Below are positions 1 through 6,463 of a stretch of 8,297 nt of DNA, piece after piece. This DNA comes from Lysobacterales bacterium (lineage in GTDB: Bacteria; Pseudomonadota; Gammaproteobacteria; Xanthomonadales; S139-57), in the NCBI GenBank assembly GCA_026993285.1, contig JALWTZ010000078.1, positions 1-8,297 of the forward strand, given 5' to 3'. The translations under genes and the position numbers were made by a program. The first letter of the stretch is position 1. Each line of letters opens with the position of its first letter. A model generated the notes under the pieces. The model was not told the DNA's origin, did no database searches, and saw nothing but the letters and a program-made list of their open reading frames with translations.

Positions 1-824
1 GCCGTGCCGTGGCACTGAAGATGGCCGAATGTGACATGGTGGATGGCCGTCCGGTTGCGCGTGAAGGCACCGAGTTCGAGATCGAATGTGATGTCATCGT
101 GGCCGCCATTGGCCAGACCGGTGATCTAAAGGGGCTGGAAGACTTCGACAACGGTCGTGGACTGATGGATGCCGACAAGTTCTACTGCGTGCCGGGTCGC
201 GCCAAGCATTTCGTGGCCGGTGACATCGTGCGTCCGCACCTGCTGACCACCGCCATCGGTCAGGGTTCGGTAGTGGCCGACACCGTGGATGAATTCCTCA
301 ACGGCAAGGAGTTCCACAAGCGTCCCAAGGTGGATGTCCATCACTTCAACCTGATGGAAAAACTGCACGAAGCCGGTCTGGATCCGGATGACTATCAGCC
401 GGAATATGTGCGCGGCACTTCCGAACAGAAGTTTGCCATCCACAACTTCGACGACCGTTCGGAAGCGGAAATCATTTCTGCCGACCACCTGTTCCTGGGC
501 CACTTCCCGGAAGAACCACGCAATCTGCGTGAAACGGATGTGCCGGATTCCGACCACGTGCTTGGCCACTTCGAGGAACGGGTCAAGGGCCTGGAAGAAG
601 AAAAGGCTGTGGCCGAAGCCGAGCGTTGCATGAGTTGTGGCTTGTGCTTCGAGTGTGACAACTGTGTGATCTACTGCCCGCAGGATGCGGTCTACCGTGT
701 GCCGAAGAACGAGTCCACCACGGGCCGTTATGTGGCTACCGATTACACACGCTGCATTGGGTGTCATATCTGTGCCGATGTGTGTCCCACGGGTTACATC
801 GACATGGGCATGGGAGATCACTAA
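1..824 (+). CDS. dsrL: DsrL, NAD(P)H:acceptor oxidoreductase of the reverse dsr pathway (3' part)
   Basis: This is the C-terminal part (about 274 residues) of DsrL, a cytoplasmic flavin/Fe-S enzyme of the GltD (glutamate synthase small subunit) family that exchanges electrons between NAD(P)H and the sulfite reductase DsrAB. Its 5' end lies outside the window; the reading frame is open from the edge (codons from base 3), so the GTG at 9 is internal. Visible in order: the end of the dinucleotide-binding domain (VAAIGQT, then FVAGDI..LLTTAIGQG near 210-270), a linker of about 100 residues rich in Asp, Glu and His (about 310-620), and a C-terminal ferredoxin domain. That domain has a six-Cys stretch with the pattern CxxCxxCxxCxxCxxxCP (627-680) and a second site CIGCHICADVCP (753-788). 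The long linker is what is described for DsrL-1, the type of sulfur oxidisers. dsrJ follows after one base. The context leaves little doubt about identity. Confidence 0.95.
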   Translation, partial: RAVALKMAECDMVDGRPVAREGTEFEIECDVIVAAIGQTGDLKGLEDFDNGRGLMDADKFYCVPGRAKHFVAGDIVRPHLLTTAIGQGSVVADTVDEFLNGKEFHKRPKVDVHHFNLMEKLHEAGLDPDDYQPEYVRGTSEQKFAIHNFDDRSEAEIISADHLFLGHFPEEPRNLRETDVPDSDHVLGHFEERVKGLEEEKAVAEAERCMSCGLCFECDNCVIYCPQDAVYRVPKNESTTGRYVATDYTRCIGCHICADVCPTGYIDMGMGDH

Positions 825-825
825 G

Positions 826-1269
826 ATGCGACAGGGGCTGATTGCATTGCTGATTGGCCTGCTGCTGCCGCTGGCAGCCTGGTCAGGTGTTTTGCCGCAA
901 ATTCCGGAAGCACGCAAGGGCGAATCCTGCGTGCGACCCACGGACGAGATGCGGAAGAACCATATGAAATACATCCTGCACCAGCGGGATGAGACCGTGC
1001 ACGAAGGCTATCGCAACCCGCAATTCAGCCTGGTGGAATGCATCAACTGCCATGCCACCAAGGATGACAAGGGCGAGTGGGTTTCCGTGAAAACGGAAAA
1101 GCACTTCTGCAATTCCTGTCACACGTATGCAGCCGTCAAGATTGACTGCTTCCAATGCCACGCCGACAAGCCGGAAGAAGCCTACAAACAGGCCAATCAT
1201 CCGCTGATTCTGCGGGAAGGGCTGTCTGAGGATACCATTCGCAATACCCTGATGGAGGCTCGCCAATGA
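826..1269 (+). CDS. dsrJ: DsrJ, periplasmic triheme cytochrome c of the DsrMKJOP complex
   Basis: This 147-residue protein is the c-type cytochrome subunit of the DsrMKJOP transmembrane complex. It has a short hydrophobic N terminus (residues about 4-21) that sends it across the membrane and, in the characterised homologue, stays uncleaved as an anchor. Three heme-binding motifs are seen: CINCH (Cys72-His76), CNSCH (95-99) and CFQCH (108-112). An extra cysteine, Cys35, follows the signal segment in the context ESCVRP. It is the likely counterpart of the conserved cysteine that gives one DsrJ heme its unusual His/Cys ligation. The ATG at 826 was chosen because it has GGGAG upstream (812-816) and begins directly with the export signal; the open frame further upstream overlaps dsrL and is spurious. 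The last bases overlap the dsrO start as ATGA. Identification is firm from size, heme count and position. Confidence 0.96.
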   Translation: MRQGLIALLIGLLLPLAAWSGVLPQIPEARKGESCVRPTDEMRKNHMKYILHQRDETVHEGYRNPQFSLVECINCHATKDDKGEWVSVKTEKHFCNSCHTYAAVKIDCFQCHADKPEEAYKQANHPLILREGLSEDTIRNTLMEARQ

Positions 1270-2027
1270 GTTGCAAATCCTGCGATTGTAACCAGCCTGC
1301 ACAACCGGAACGCCGCAGTTTTCTGGGGGGTTCGGTCAGCATCATCGCCTCCATGACCATCCTGCCAGGTCTGGTGCTGCATGAGGTCAAGGCCAAGCCG
1401 GATGATCAGCGCATCTCCAACAAGAATCGCTGGGGCATTCTGATCGATACACGCAAATGCACGACAGAATGTGATGCCTGCGTGACGGCCTGCCACAAGA
1501 AGCATGGCATCGAGACCCACGGGCGACCGGACAAGGATCCGCAGTGGATCCGCAAGCTGAAGGTGGAAGATCCGCTGACCCGGAAAACCAGTTCCTTCCC
1601 CATCATGTGCCAGCATTGCGAGCATCCGCCCTGTGCCGATGTGTGTCCGACTGGAGCATCCTTCCGCCGGGAAGACGGTATCGTGCTGGTGGACCGTCAC
1701 CTGTGTATCGGTTGCCGCTATTGCATGATGGCCTGCCCCTACAAGGCACGCAGCTTTGTGCATGAAGAAACCGAAAACCCGCTGCCGCACACCCCGCGTG
1801 GCAAGGGCACGGTGGAAGCCTGCAACATGTGTGTCTACACCGTGGACAAGGGTGGCATCCCGGCCTGTGTGGAAGCCTGCAAGCTGGAAGGGCACCAGGC
1901 CATGATCTTTGGCGACCTGAATGATCCGGAAAGCGAGATTTCCCAAGCCCTGCTGCGTGAAGGTGGCCAGCAGATCCGCGAGGACCTGGGCCTGAACACC
2001 GGCGTTCGTTATCAGGGTATCAACTGA
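1266..2027 (+). CDS. dsrO: DsrO, Tat-exported ferredoxin-like subunit of DsrMKJOP
   Basis: This 253-residue periplasmic iron-sulfur protein passes electrons between the cytochrome DsrJ and the membrane subunit DsrP. A twin-arginine signal is visible (ERRSFLGG, Arg16-Arg17, then a hydrophobic stretch about 23-38). The mature part has exactly 16 cysteines in four groups: 65/69/72/76, 115/118/123/127, 147/150/153/157 and 186/189/201/205. This fits four [4Fe-4S] clusters as in the HmeA/DsrO/NrfC-like family. The first group has the CxxxCxxCxxxC spacing typical of this family. The start overlaps the dsrJ stop by four bases (ATGA), implying coupled translation. An oddity is the very N terminus, which carries three further cysteines (Cys3, Cys6, Cys8) ahead of the twin arginine, in a segment normally removed with the signal peptide. 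Identification is secure from motifs and neighbours. Confidence 0.96.
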   Translation: MSCKSCDCNQPAQPERRSFLGGSVSIIASMTILPGLVLHEVKAKPDDQRISNKNRWGILIDTRKCTTECDACVTACHKKHGIETHGRPDKDPQWIRKLKVEDPLTRKTSSFPIMCQHCEHPPCADVCPTGASFRREDGIVLVDRHLCIGCRYCMMACPYKARSFVHEETENPLPHTPRGKGTVEACNMCVYTVDKGGIPACVEACKLEGHQAMIFGDLNDPESEISQALLREGGQQIREDLGLNTGVRYQGIN

Positions 2028-2030
2028 GGA
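2026..2030 (+). promoter_or_regulatory. Ribosome binding site that decides the dsrP start
   Basis: GAGGA overlaps the dsrO stop codon. It lies 11 bases before the ATG at 2042 but only 2 bases before the GTG at 2033, so it can serve the ATG but hardly the GTG. Confidence 0.5.
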
Positions 2031-2041
2031 CTGTGAGCAAG

Positions 2042-3253
2042 ATGAAAAATCCTGTCGAATATCTTGAAATCGAACTGAACAAGTCGGTTCTCACTTTCCT
2101 GGGCATTGTGGCTGCCGTACTCGGTGCCGGATTGCTCTCCGCCCTGTACATGGAGCATGAAGGGCATTGGGTGACCGGCATGAGCAACCAGATTGTCTGG
2201 GGCCTGCCACATGTGTTTGCCGTGTTTCTTATTGTGGCCGCTTCCGGTGCACTGAACATCGCCTCCATCGGCACGGTGTTTGACAAATACCAGTACAAGC
2301 CACTGGGGCGCCTGTCCGCCTGGATTGCCATGGCATTGTTGGTGGGTGGCCTGATGATTCTGGTGCTGGATCTGGGCCGGCCGGATCGGTTGATTGTTGC
2401 GGCCACGAAGTATAACTTCAAGTCCATTTTTGCCTGGAACATGATTCTGTACAACGGTTTCCTGTTCTTCACCGGTGTTTATCTGTGGTTCATGATGGAC
2501 TACAAGATGTACAAGCACTATCCAAAGGCCGGTTTTGCCGCATTTGTCTGGCGGCTGATTCTCACCACGGGTACCGGTTCCATCTTCGGTTTCATCGTGG
2601 CCCGCACAGCCTATGCCAGCGCGCTGCTTGCACCGATGTTCATCATCATGTCCTTCAGCTATGGGCTGGCTTTCAAGATGGTCATGCTCAAGCTGGCCTG
2701 CCGCTTTGACGGTCGTGAACTGGGGGAGAAAATCCTGTTCCGGCTGAAAAACCTGCTGGGCACCTTTGTGGGCGCGGTATTGCTGATGACCATCATTCAT
2801 CACCTGACCAATCTGTACTGGGCCAAGGCGCATGATTACGAAATCTGGATTCTGACCAGCGGCGGCATCTATACAGCCATGTTCTGGATTGGGCAGATGG
2901 GTATTGGCACCTTGTTGCCATTGGCGATCTTCTATCACCCCACGCTGGGCAAGAATCGCAACATGATCCTGCTGGGTGCCCTGCTGGTAATCCTCGGTGG
3001 GTTGGCACAGATGTATGTGACCATCATTGCCGGTCAGGCCTATCCGATGCCCCTGTTTGCCGACAAGATCGTCTCCAGCAGCTTCTTCGATGGCGTGGTG
3101 GCCGAATACCATCCCAGCCTGCCGGAATTTTTGCTGGGACTGGGCGGCTTTGCCGTAACCATTCTGGCGACCTTTGTGGGCATGCGGGTTTTGCGCCTGC
3201 TGCCTTCCAGCCTCAGCGATCAGGTGGTTGACCCGGCACACAGCAAGGACTGA
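2042..3253 (+). CDS. dsrP: DsrP, NrfD-type membrane subunit of DsrMKJOP
   Basis: This integral membrane protein of 403 residues belongs to the NrfD/PsrC/HmeC family, which exchanges electrons with quinones in the membrane. Ten hydrophobic segments can be picked out by eye, beginning near residues 16-37 and ending with one near the C terminus (about 360-385). That matches the ten-helix form expected for DsrP rather than the eight-helix form of PsrC. The motif LDLGRPDR, at the end of the third helix, is characteristic of the family. The ATG at 2042 is preferred because GAGGA lies 11 bases upstream. A GTG at 2033 in the same frame would add three residues (MSK) but sits too close to any binding site. 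The gene follows dsrO after 14 bases and ends just before a strong terminator, so it appears to close the main dsr transcript. Confidence 0.95.
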   Translation: MKNPVEYLEIELNKSVLTFLGIVAAVLGAGLLSALYMEHEGHWVTGMSNQIVWGLPHVFAVFLIVAASGALNIASIGTVFDKYQYKPLGRLSAWIAMALLVGGLMILVLDLGRPDRLIVAATKYNFKSIFAWNMILYNGFLFFTGVYLWFMMDYKMYKHYPKAGFAAFVWRLILTTGTGSIFGFIVARTAYASALLAPMFIIMSFSYGLAFKMVMLKLACRFDGRELGEKILFRLKNLLGTFVGAVLLMTIIHHLTNLYWAKAHDYEIWILTSGGIYTAMFWIGQMGIGTLLPLAIFYHPTLGKNRNMILLGALLVILGGLAQMYVTIIAGQAYPMPLFADKIVSSSFFDGVVAEYHPSLPEFLLGLGGFAVTILATFVGMRVLRLLPSSLSDQVVDPAHSKD

Positions 3254-3268
3254 AACATGAGGATATGG

Positions 3269-3300
3269 AAAAAGGCCTGGCTTAGCCGGGCCTTTTTTTT
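3269..3300 (+). terminator. Rho-independent terminator after dsrP
   Basis: The arms AAGGCCTGGC and GCCGGGCCTT pair fully as RNA (one U-G wobble) around a three-base TTA loop. Upstream A residues extend the stem against a run of eight T (3293-3300). The hairpin begins 15 bases after the dsrP stop. A run of five A on the 5' side could give weak termination from the other strand, but no convergent gene is present. By eye this is a strong intrinsic terminator. Confidence 0.9.
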
Positions 3301-3301
3301 C

Positions 3302-3330
3302 TTAACAGCAATAGTGTAGAAAATGCTAAT
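3302..3330 (+). promoter_or_regulatory. Candidate sigma70 promoter for dsrN-dsrR and downstream genes
   Basis: TTAACA (3302-3307, five of six matches to TTGACA) is followed after 17 bases by GCTAAT (3325-3330, four of six matches to TATAAT). The segment is A/T rich compared with the flanking genes and lies directly behind the terminator, where a new promoter would be expected. The -10 match is mediocre, so this is a reasoned candidate only. Confidence 0.45.
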
Positions 3331-3351
3331 GTAACAGGCGTAACCGCAGGG

Positions 3352-3371
3352 TCCACGATGCAATCAGTGGA
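3352..3371 (+). other. Small hairpin in the leader upstream of dsrN
   Basis: TCCACGAT and ATCAGTGGA can pair over eight base pairs with one bulged A and a GCA loop. The hairpin lies between the candidate promoter and the dsrN ribosome binding site and encloses an ATG (3358). It could be a regulatory element of the mRNA leader or an operator half-site pair. It is short, and chance is a fair alternative. Confidence 0.25.
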
Positions 3372-3390
3372 TTCGCAAGACCAACCCATC

Positions 3391-3396
3391 GGGGAG
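3391..3396 (+). promoter_or_regulatory. Ribosome binding site of dsrN
   Basis: GGGGAG lies five bases before the ATG at 3402 and fixes that start. No other start codon in the same frame lies in the leader after the terminator. Confidence 0.7.
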
Positions 3397-3401
3397 CAGC
3401 C

Positions 3402-4784
3402 ATGCAGGCAGTGATGATCTCTGCACCACACAAGTCCAGTGGCAAGACCATGATTGCACTGGCTTTGGCGCGTCTCCTGCGAAACCGGGGCTTGCGTGTG
3501 CAGATGTTCAAGAAAGGGCCGGATTATATCGATCCACTCTGGCATCGCATGGCCAGCGGCAGACCTTCCTACAATCTGGATTTCAACACCCAGACCGCCA
3601 GCGAAATCCGTGATCTGTTTTTCCGCAAGAGCGCGGATGCCGACATTGTTCTGGTTGAAGGCAATCATGGCCTCTTTGACGGGCAAGACCCAGAAGGGCA
3701 GGACAGCAACGCGGCCCTTGCCCGCCTGCTGGATATTCCGGTCATGCTGGTGGTGGATGTCACCGGCTTTACACGTGGAATTGCACCACTGTTGCATGGC
3801 TACGCGAGTTTTGAGCCCGGATTGCGGTTTCATGGCGCGTTGCTGAACCAGTGTGCCAGTGAACGCCACCGGAAGCGATTGCTGGAGGTTTGCGAACGCT
3901 ATCCGGCCATGCCCATACTGGGGTTGGTGCGGCGACAGCCGTCAGTTGCGGTGAAGGAAAGGCATTTGGGCCTGCAACCGGCCAATGAAGCCGAGGATGC
4001 TGAAGCAACCCTGCGGCAACTGGCCGACCAACTGGCTGAACAACTGGATCTCGACCAGTGGCTACAACATTTACCCGCATACACACTGCCGGATCAGACT
4101 CACAAACTGGCGACAGGCAAGGCCGAAGCAAGCAAGCGCCCAGCATTCCGTCTGGGTATATTTCAGGATCAGGCATTTGGCTTTTATTATCCCGATGACC
4201 TGGAACGGTTTGAAACACTGGGTGCGGAAATCATCCCCATCAACAGCATTCATGACACCGCCTTGCCCGAGATTGACGCACTGTTTATCGGCGGTGGGTT
4301 TCCGGAGATGAAGGCCGAGGCACTCAGTGCCAATCACAGGATGCGAGCAGCCGTCCGTAGTGCCTTGAAGCAGGGTCTGCCCTGTTATGCGGAATGTGGT
4401 GGTCTGATGTATCTGGGCCAGCATATTCGAATGAATGGCAAGGACTGGCCCATGGTCGGTTTTTTCCCCTTTGCGGTCGAAATGCAGGCAAGGCCGGTGG
4501 GCAGAGGATTGATGCGGATACAGGTTGATGAACATCCCTGGCCGTGGAATGGGGTAGATATCGTGCATGCGCATGAATTCCACCACTCGGCATGGCGAGC
4601 CACGCCGGAAGCCGCAAATAGCTGCCATTATGCCTGGCAGGTACAACGGGGCACAGGTCTGGATGGGAAACACGATGGCCTGATTCGCAATAATACCATC
4701 GCCGGTTATGCCCATTTGCGGCATACTGAGTCATCGCCCTGGGTGGATGCTTTTGTACAATTTATACGGGAGAGAAAAACATGA
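3402..4784 (+). CDS. dsrN: DsrN, glutamine-dependent siroheme amidase (CbiA/CobB family)
   Basis: This 460-residue protein belongs to the cobyrinate a,c-diamide synthase family. Next to dsrR in a dsr cluster this is DsrN, thought to convert siroheme to siroamide, the prosthetic group of DsrAB, using ATP and glutamine. The N-terminal ATP-binding domain shows the P-loop-like APHKSSGKT (Lys15) and the family signature KKGPDYIDP (37-45). The C-terminal class I glutamine amidotransferase domain shows IGGGFPEMKAEAL (about 291-303), the nucleophile Cys332 in YAECGGLMYLG, and a conserved His (His438) in GYAHLRH near the end. All key residues are present and length is normal, so the enzyme looks active. 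A cobalamin-pathway CobB cannot be excluded from motifs alone, but no cobalamin gene is nearby. The gene overlaps dsrR by four bases (ATGA) and starts a transcription unit separated from dsrP by a terminator. Confidence 0.93.
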   Translation: MQAVMISAPHKSSGKTMIALALARLLRNRGLRVQMFKKGPDYIDPLWHRMASGRPSYNLDFNTQTASEIRDLFFRKSADADIVLVEGNHGLFDGQDPEGQDSNAALARLLDIPVMLVVDVTGFTRGIAPLLHGYASFEPGLRFHGALLNQCASERHRKRLLEVCERYPAMPILGLVRRQPSVAVKERHLGLQPANEAEDAEATLRQLADQLAEQLDLDQWLQHLPAYTLPDQTHKLATGKAEASKRPAFRLGIFQDQAFGFYYPDDLERFETLGAEIIPINSIHDTALPEIDALFIGGGFPEMKAEALSANHRMRAAVRSALKQGLPCYAECGGLMYLGQHIRMNGKDWPMVGFFPFAVEMQARPVGRGLMRIQVDEHPWPWNGVDIVHAHEFHHSAWRATPEAANSCHYAWQVQRGTGLDGKHDGLIRNNTIAGYAHLRHTESSPWVDAFVQFIRERKT

Positions 4785-5098
4785 TTGAAATCAGCAAGGC
4801 CGCCGCGGAGCAGATACTGGCGGCTGCAAGAGAGAGCAATTTGCTGGGCATGCCCCTGCGCATTGCCGTCAAACGGGACCAGCAAGGTAACTTTCAATAT
4901 GCCATGGGGTTTGAAGACAATGTTACGGAGGAAGACAAAACCGTTCAGAGCAATGGCGTGGAAGTGGTCGTTTCCCCATTCAGTGAAGAATTGCTGAAAG
5001 GCACCGTGCTGGATTTCGTCGAACTGGAAGGTGCTGATGAAAAGCAGTTTGTCTTTATCAATCCGAATGACCCCAACTGTACGGTAAAGCCCGAGTAG
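4781..5098 (+). CDS. dsrR: DsrR, A-type carrier-like (IscA/SufA fold) protein
   Basis: This 105-residue cytoplasmic protein has the IscA/HesB fold pattern (N-terminal helix ISKAAAEQILAAA, central beta region, C-terminal FINPNDPN). In IscA three cysteines hold the Fe-S cluster. Here the position of the first (after AVKR) has no cysteine and the C-terminal CxC is absent; only one cysteine remains, Cys100, in NPNDPNCTVKPE. This loss is typical of DsrR, which in A. vinosum affects dsr gene expression after transcription and does not deliver clusters. The start codon overlaps the dsrN stop (ATGA), and GGGAGAG lies shortly upstream. The gap to the histidine kinase is only nine bases. Confidence 0.92.
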   Translation: MIEISKAAAEQILAAARESNLLGMPLRIAVKRDQQGNFQYAMGFEDNVTEEDKTVQSNGVEVVVSPFSEELLKGTVLDFVELEGADEKQFVFINPNDPNCTVKPE

Positions 5099-5107
5099 TA
5101 CATCCGC

Positions 5108-6439
5108 ATGAGCGAACCCTGTGAAAAACAGCTGGAAATGATGCGGCTTTGGCTGGAGAAACTGGCCTCCAACGATTTTGCCTCGGCCACGCTGCTGACG
5201 GGTGACCCGTTATTGCGGCCCATTGCCGGTGAAATGAACCTGATCGCTGACCGCATGCGCGATACGCAGGAACGCCTGAAAAAAGGCCATGCGCTGAATA
5301 TTCGCTACGAAGTGGCGGCACGCGCGATGGACTTCCGTGACCTGGATGACCTGCTGACCCGCTCCCTGCATATCCTGCGCAATGTGGCGCAGGCCGATGC
5401 CGGGCTGGTCTGGCTGGTAGACCATGAGGAAAAACTGCGCGTGGCCGCGGCTTCCGGAATTCGTGAAGAACGGCTGATGGGGCAGCGGGCAGAGCCCTTG
5501 CGCCGTGCGCTGACCGACCCGGCCCTGCGATCGGAGAAAATCCAGATTATCGATGACGCACAATTATTGGATCAGGTGCTGACCGAAAGCCGTGGCGCGG
5601 ACTACAGCATGATGTGCATTCCGCTGAAAGTGCGTGGAAAGGCCCTGGGTGTGTTCAATCTGTTCGTGCTCAAGGGTTCCGTGGAAGAGGATGGCAACCT
5701 GAATGACTTGCTGGAGGGGGTGACCCGCCATCTGGCCATTGGGGTGGAAAATGCGCGGATCATGGATATCCGCATGCAGAAAGTCATCCAGGAAGAGCGG
5801 TTGCAACTGGCTCATGAACTGCACGACTCGCTGGCACAGAGCATTGCCAGCCTGCGTTTTCAGATCCGTGTGCTGGACCAGACCCTGCAAATTGGCGATG
5901 AACCGGGTATATGGCACGAAATGGAGCGGATCGAGGAAAGCATCGAAACCGCCAATCAGGAATTGCGGGAACTGATCGCGCATTTCCGGGGTGCCAGCCA
6001 CAAGCGCAATATTGTCTCGGCCATTCAGGAGCTGCTGGACCGCTTCCATACCATCAACGGGATTCAGGTATTTCTGCAAAAGGAATGGCATCCGGTGCTG
6101 TTGCCCAGGGAAAAGGAAATCCAGATGTATCGTATCGCCCAGGAAGCTTTGAGTAATATCCGCAAGCATGCACAAGCCAATATGGTACGCATATTGATGC
6201 GTTCCAATCCTGCCGGCCATATCCACATGATGATCGAGGATGATGGTGTGGGTATCCGCTTCCGGGAAATGGATGATTTCTCCGAGCACTTCGGCATGAA
6301 AATCATGCAGGAACGCGCCAGCAAGCTGGGTGGTACACTAAAGATTGAAAGTGAACCGGATGAAGGCACCCGGATTATTCTGGATTTCGAACATGACGAA
6401 TACAATGACCCCGATGCCGGGCGAAAAACAACCATATAG
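5108..6439 (+). CDS. Soluble GAF-domain sensor histidine kinase, NarX/HPK7-like
   Basis: This 443-residue protein is a two-component sensor kinase. An N-terminal, probably helical region (1-75) leads into a GAF-like sensory domain (about 76-217). Next comes a HisKA_3 dimerisation domain with the H-box AHELHDSLAQS, where His239 is the expected phosphorylation site. The C-terminal ATPase domain has the N-box (about 339-355, Asn350), the G1-box DDGVGI (Asp379) and a glycine-rich end (FGMKIMQERASKLGG, then EGTRI). No membrane segment or signal peptide is seen, so it senses inside the cell. Only two cysteines occur (Cys5 and Cys170, the latter inside the GAF domain), which excludes an NreB-type four-cysteine Fe-S sensor. 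The ligand is unknown. There is no clear ribosome binding site before the ATG, nine bases after dsrR, so translation may be coupled to dsrR. The response regulator follows 24 bases later as its evident partner. Confidence 0.93.
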   Translation: MSEPCEKQLEMMRLWLEKLASNDFASATLLTGDPLLRPIAGEMNLIADRMRDTQERLKKGHALNIRYEVAARAMDFRDLDDLLTRSLHILRNVAQADAGLVWLVDHEEKLRVAAASGIREERLMGQRAEPLRRALTDPALRSEKIQIIDDAQLLDQVLTESRGADYSMMCIPLKVRGKALGVFNLFVLKGSVEEDGNLNDLLEGVTRHLAIGVENARIMDIRMQKVIQEERLQLAHELHDSLAQSIASLRFQIRVLDQTLQIGDEPGIWHEMERIEESIETANQELRELIAHFRGASHKRNIVSAIQELLDRFHTINGIQVFLQKEWHPVLLPREKEIQMYRIAQEALSNIRKHAQANMVRILMRSNPAGHIHMMIEDDGVGIRFREMDDFSEHFGMKIMQERASKLGGTLKIESEPDEGTRIILDFEHDEYNDPDAGRKTTI

Positions 6440-6451
6440 CGCGGGAAACCA

Positions 6452-6458
6452 AGAGAGG
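6452..6458 (+). promoter_or_regulatory. Ribosome binding site that decides the response regulator start
   Basis: AGAGAGG lies five bases before the ATG at 6464. An in-frame GTG at 6458 overlaps the binding site itself and is not the start. Confidence 0.65.
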
Positions 6459-6463
6459 TGAAT

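Noticed and set aside
126..974. Long open frame on the minus strand opposite dsrL and dsrJ
   Set aside because: It is a shadow of well-identified + strand genes; its product has no recognisable domain and no ribosome binding context.
2033..2041. GTG at 2033 as the dsrP start
   Set aside because: It lies only two bases after GAGGA. The ATG at 2042 has workable spacing. The difference is three residues and affects nothing else.
2012..3241. 409-codon open frame on the minus strand opposite dsrP
   Set aside because: The product is rich in Gln, His and Gly with no domain pattern, as expected from the antisense of a membrane protein gene. DsrP is certain on the + strand.
5108..6439. The gene after dsrR as dsrS, expected from the A. 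vinosum order
   Set aside because: Although the length is similar, it carries clear H-, N- and G-boxes of a histidine kinase and is followed by its regulator.
5108..6439. NreB-like oxygen-sensing Fe-S kinase
   Set aside because: Only two cysteines are present, far apart, so a four-cysteine cluster site cannot form.
6458..6463. GTG at 6458 as the response regulator start
   Set aside because: It overlaps the AGAGAGG binding site that serves the ATG at 6464, and the receiver domain begins normally from that ATG.
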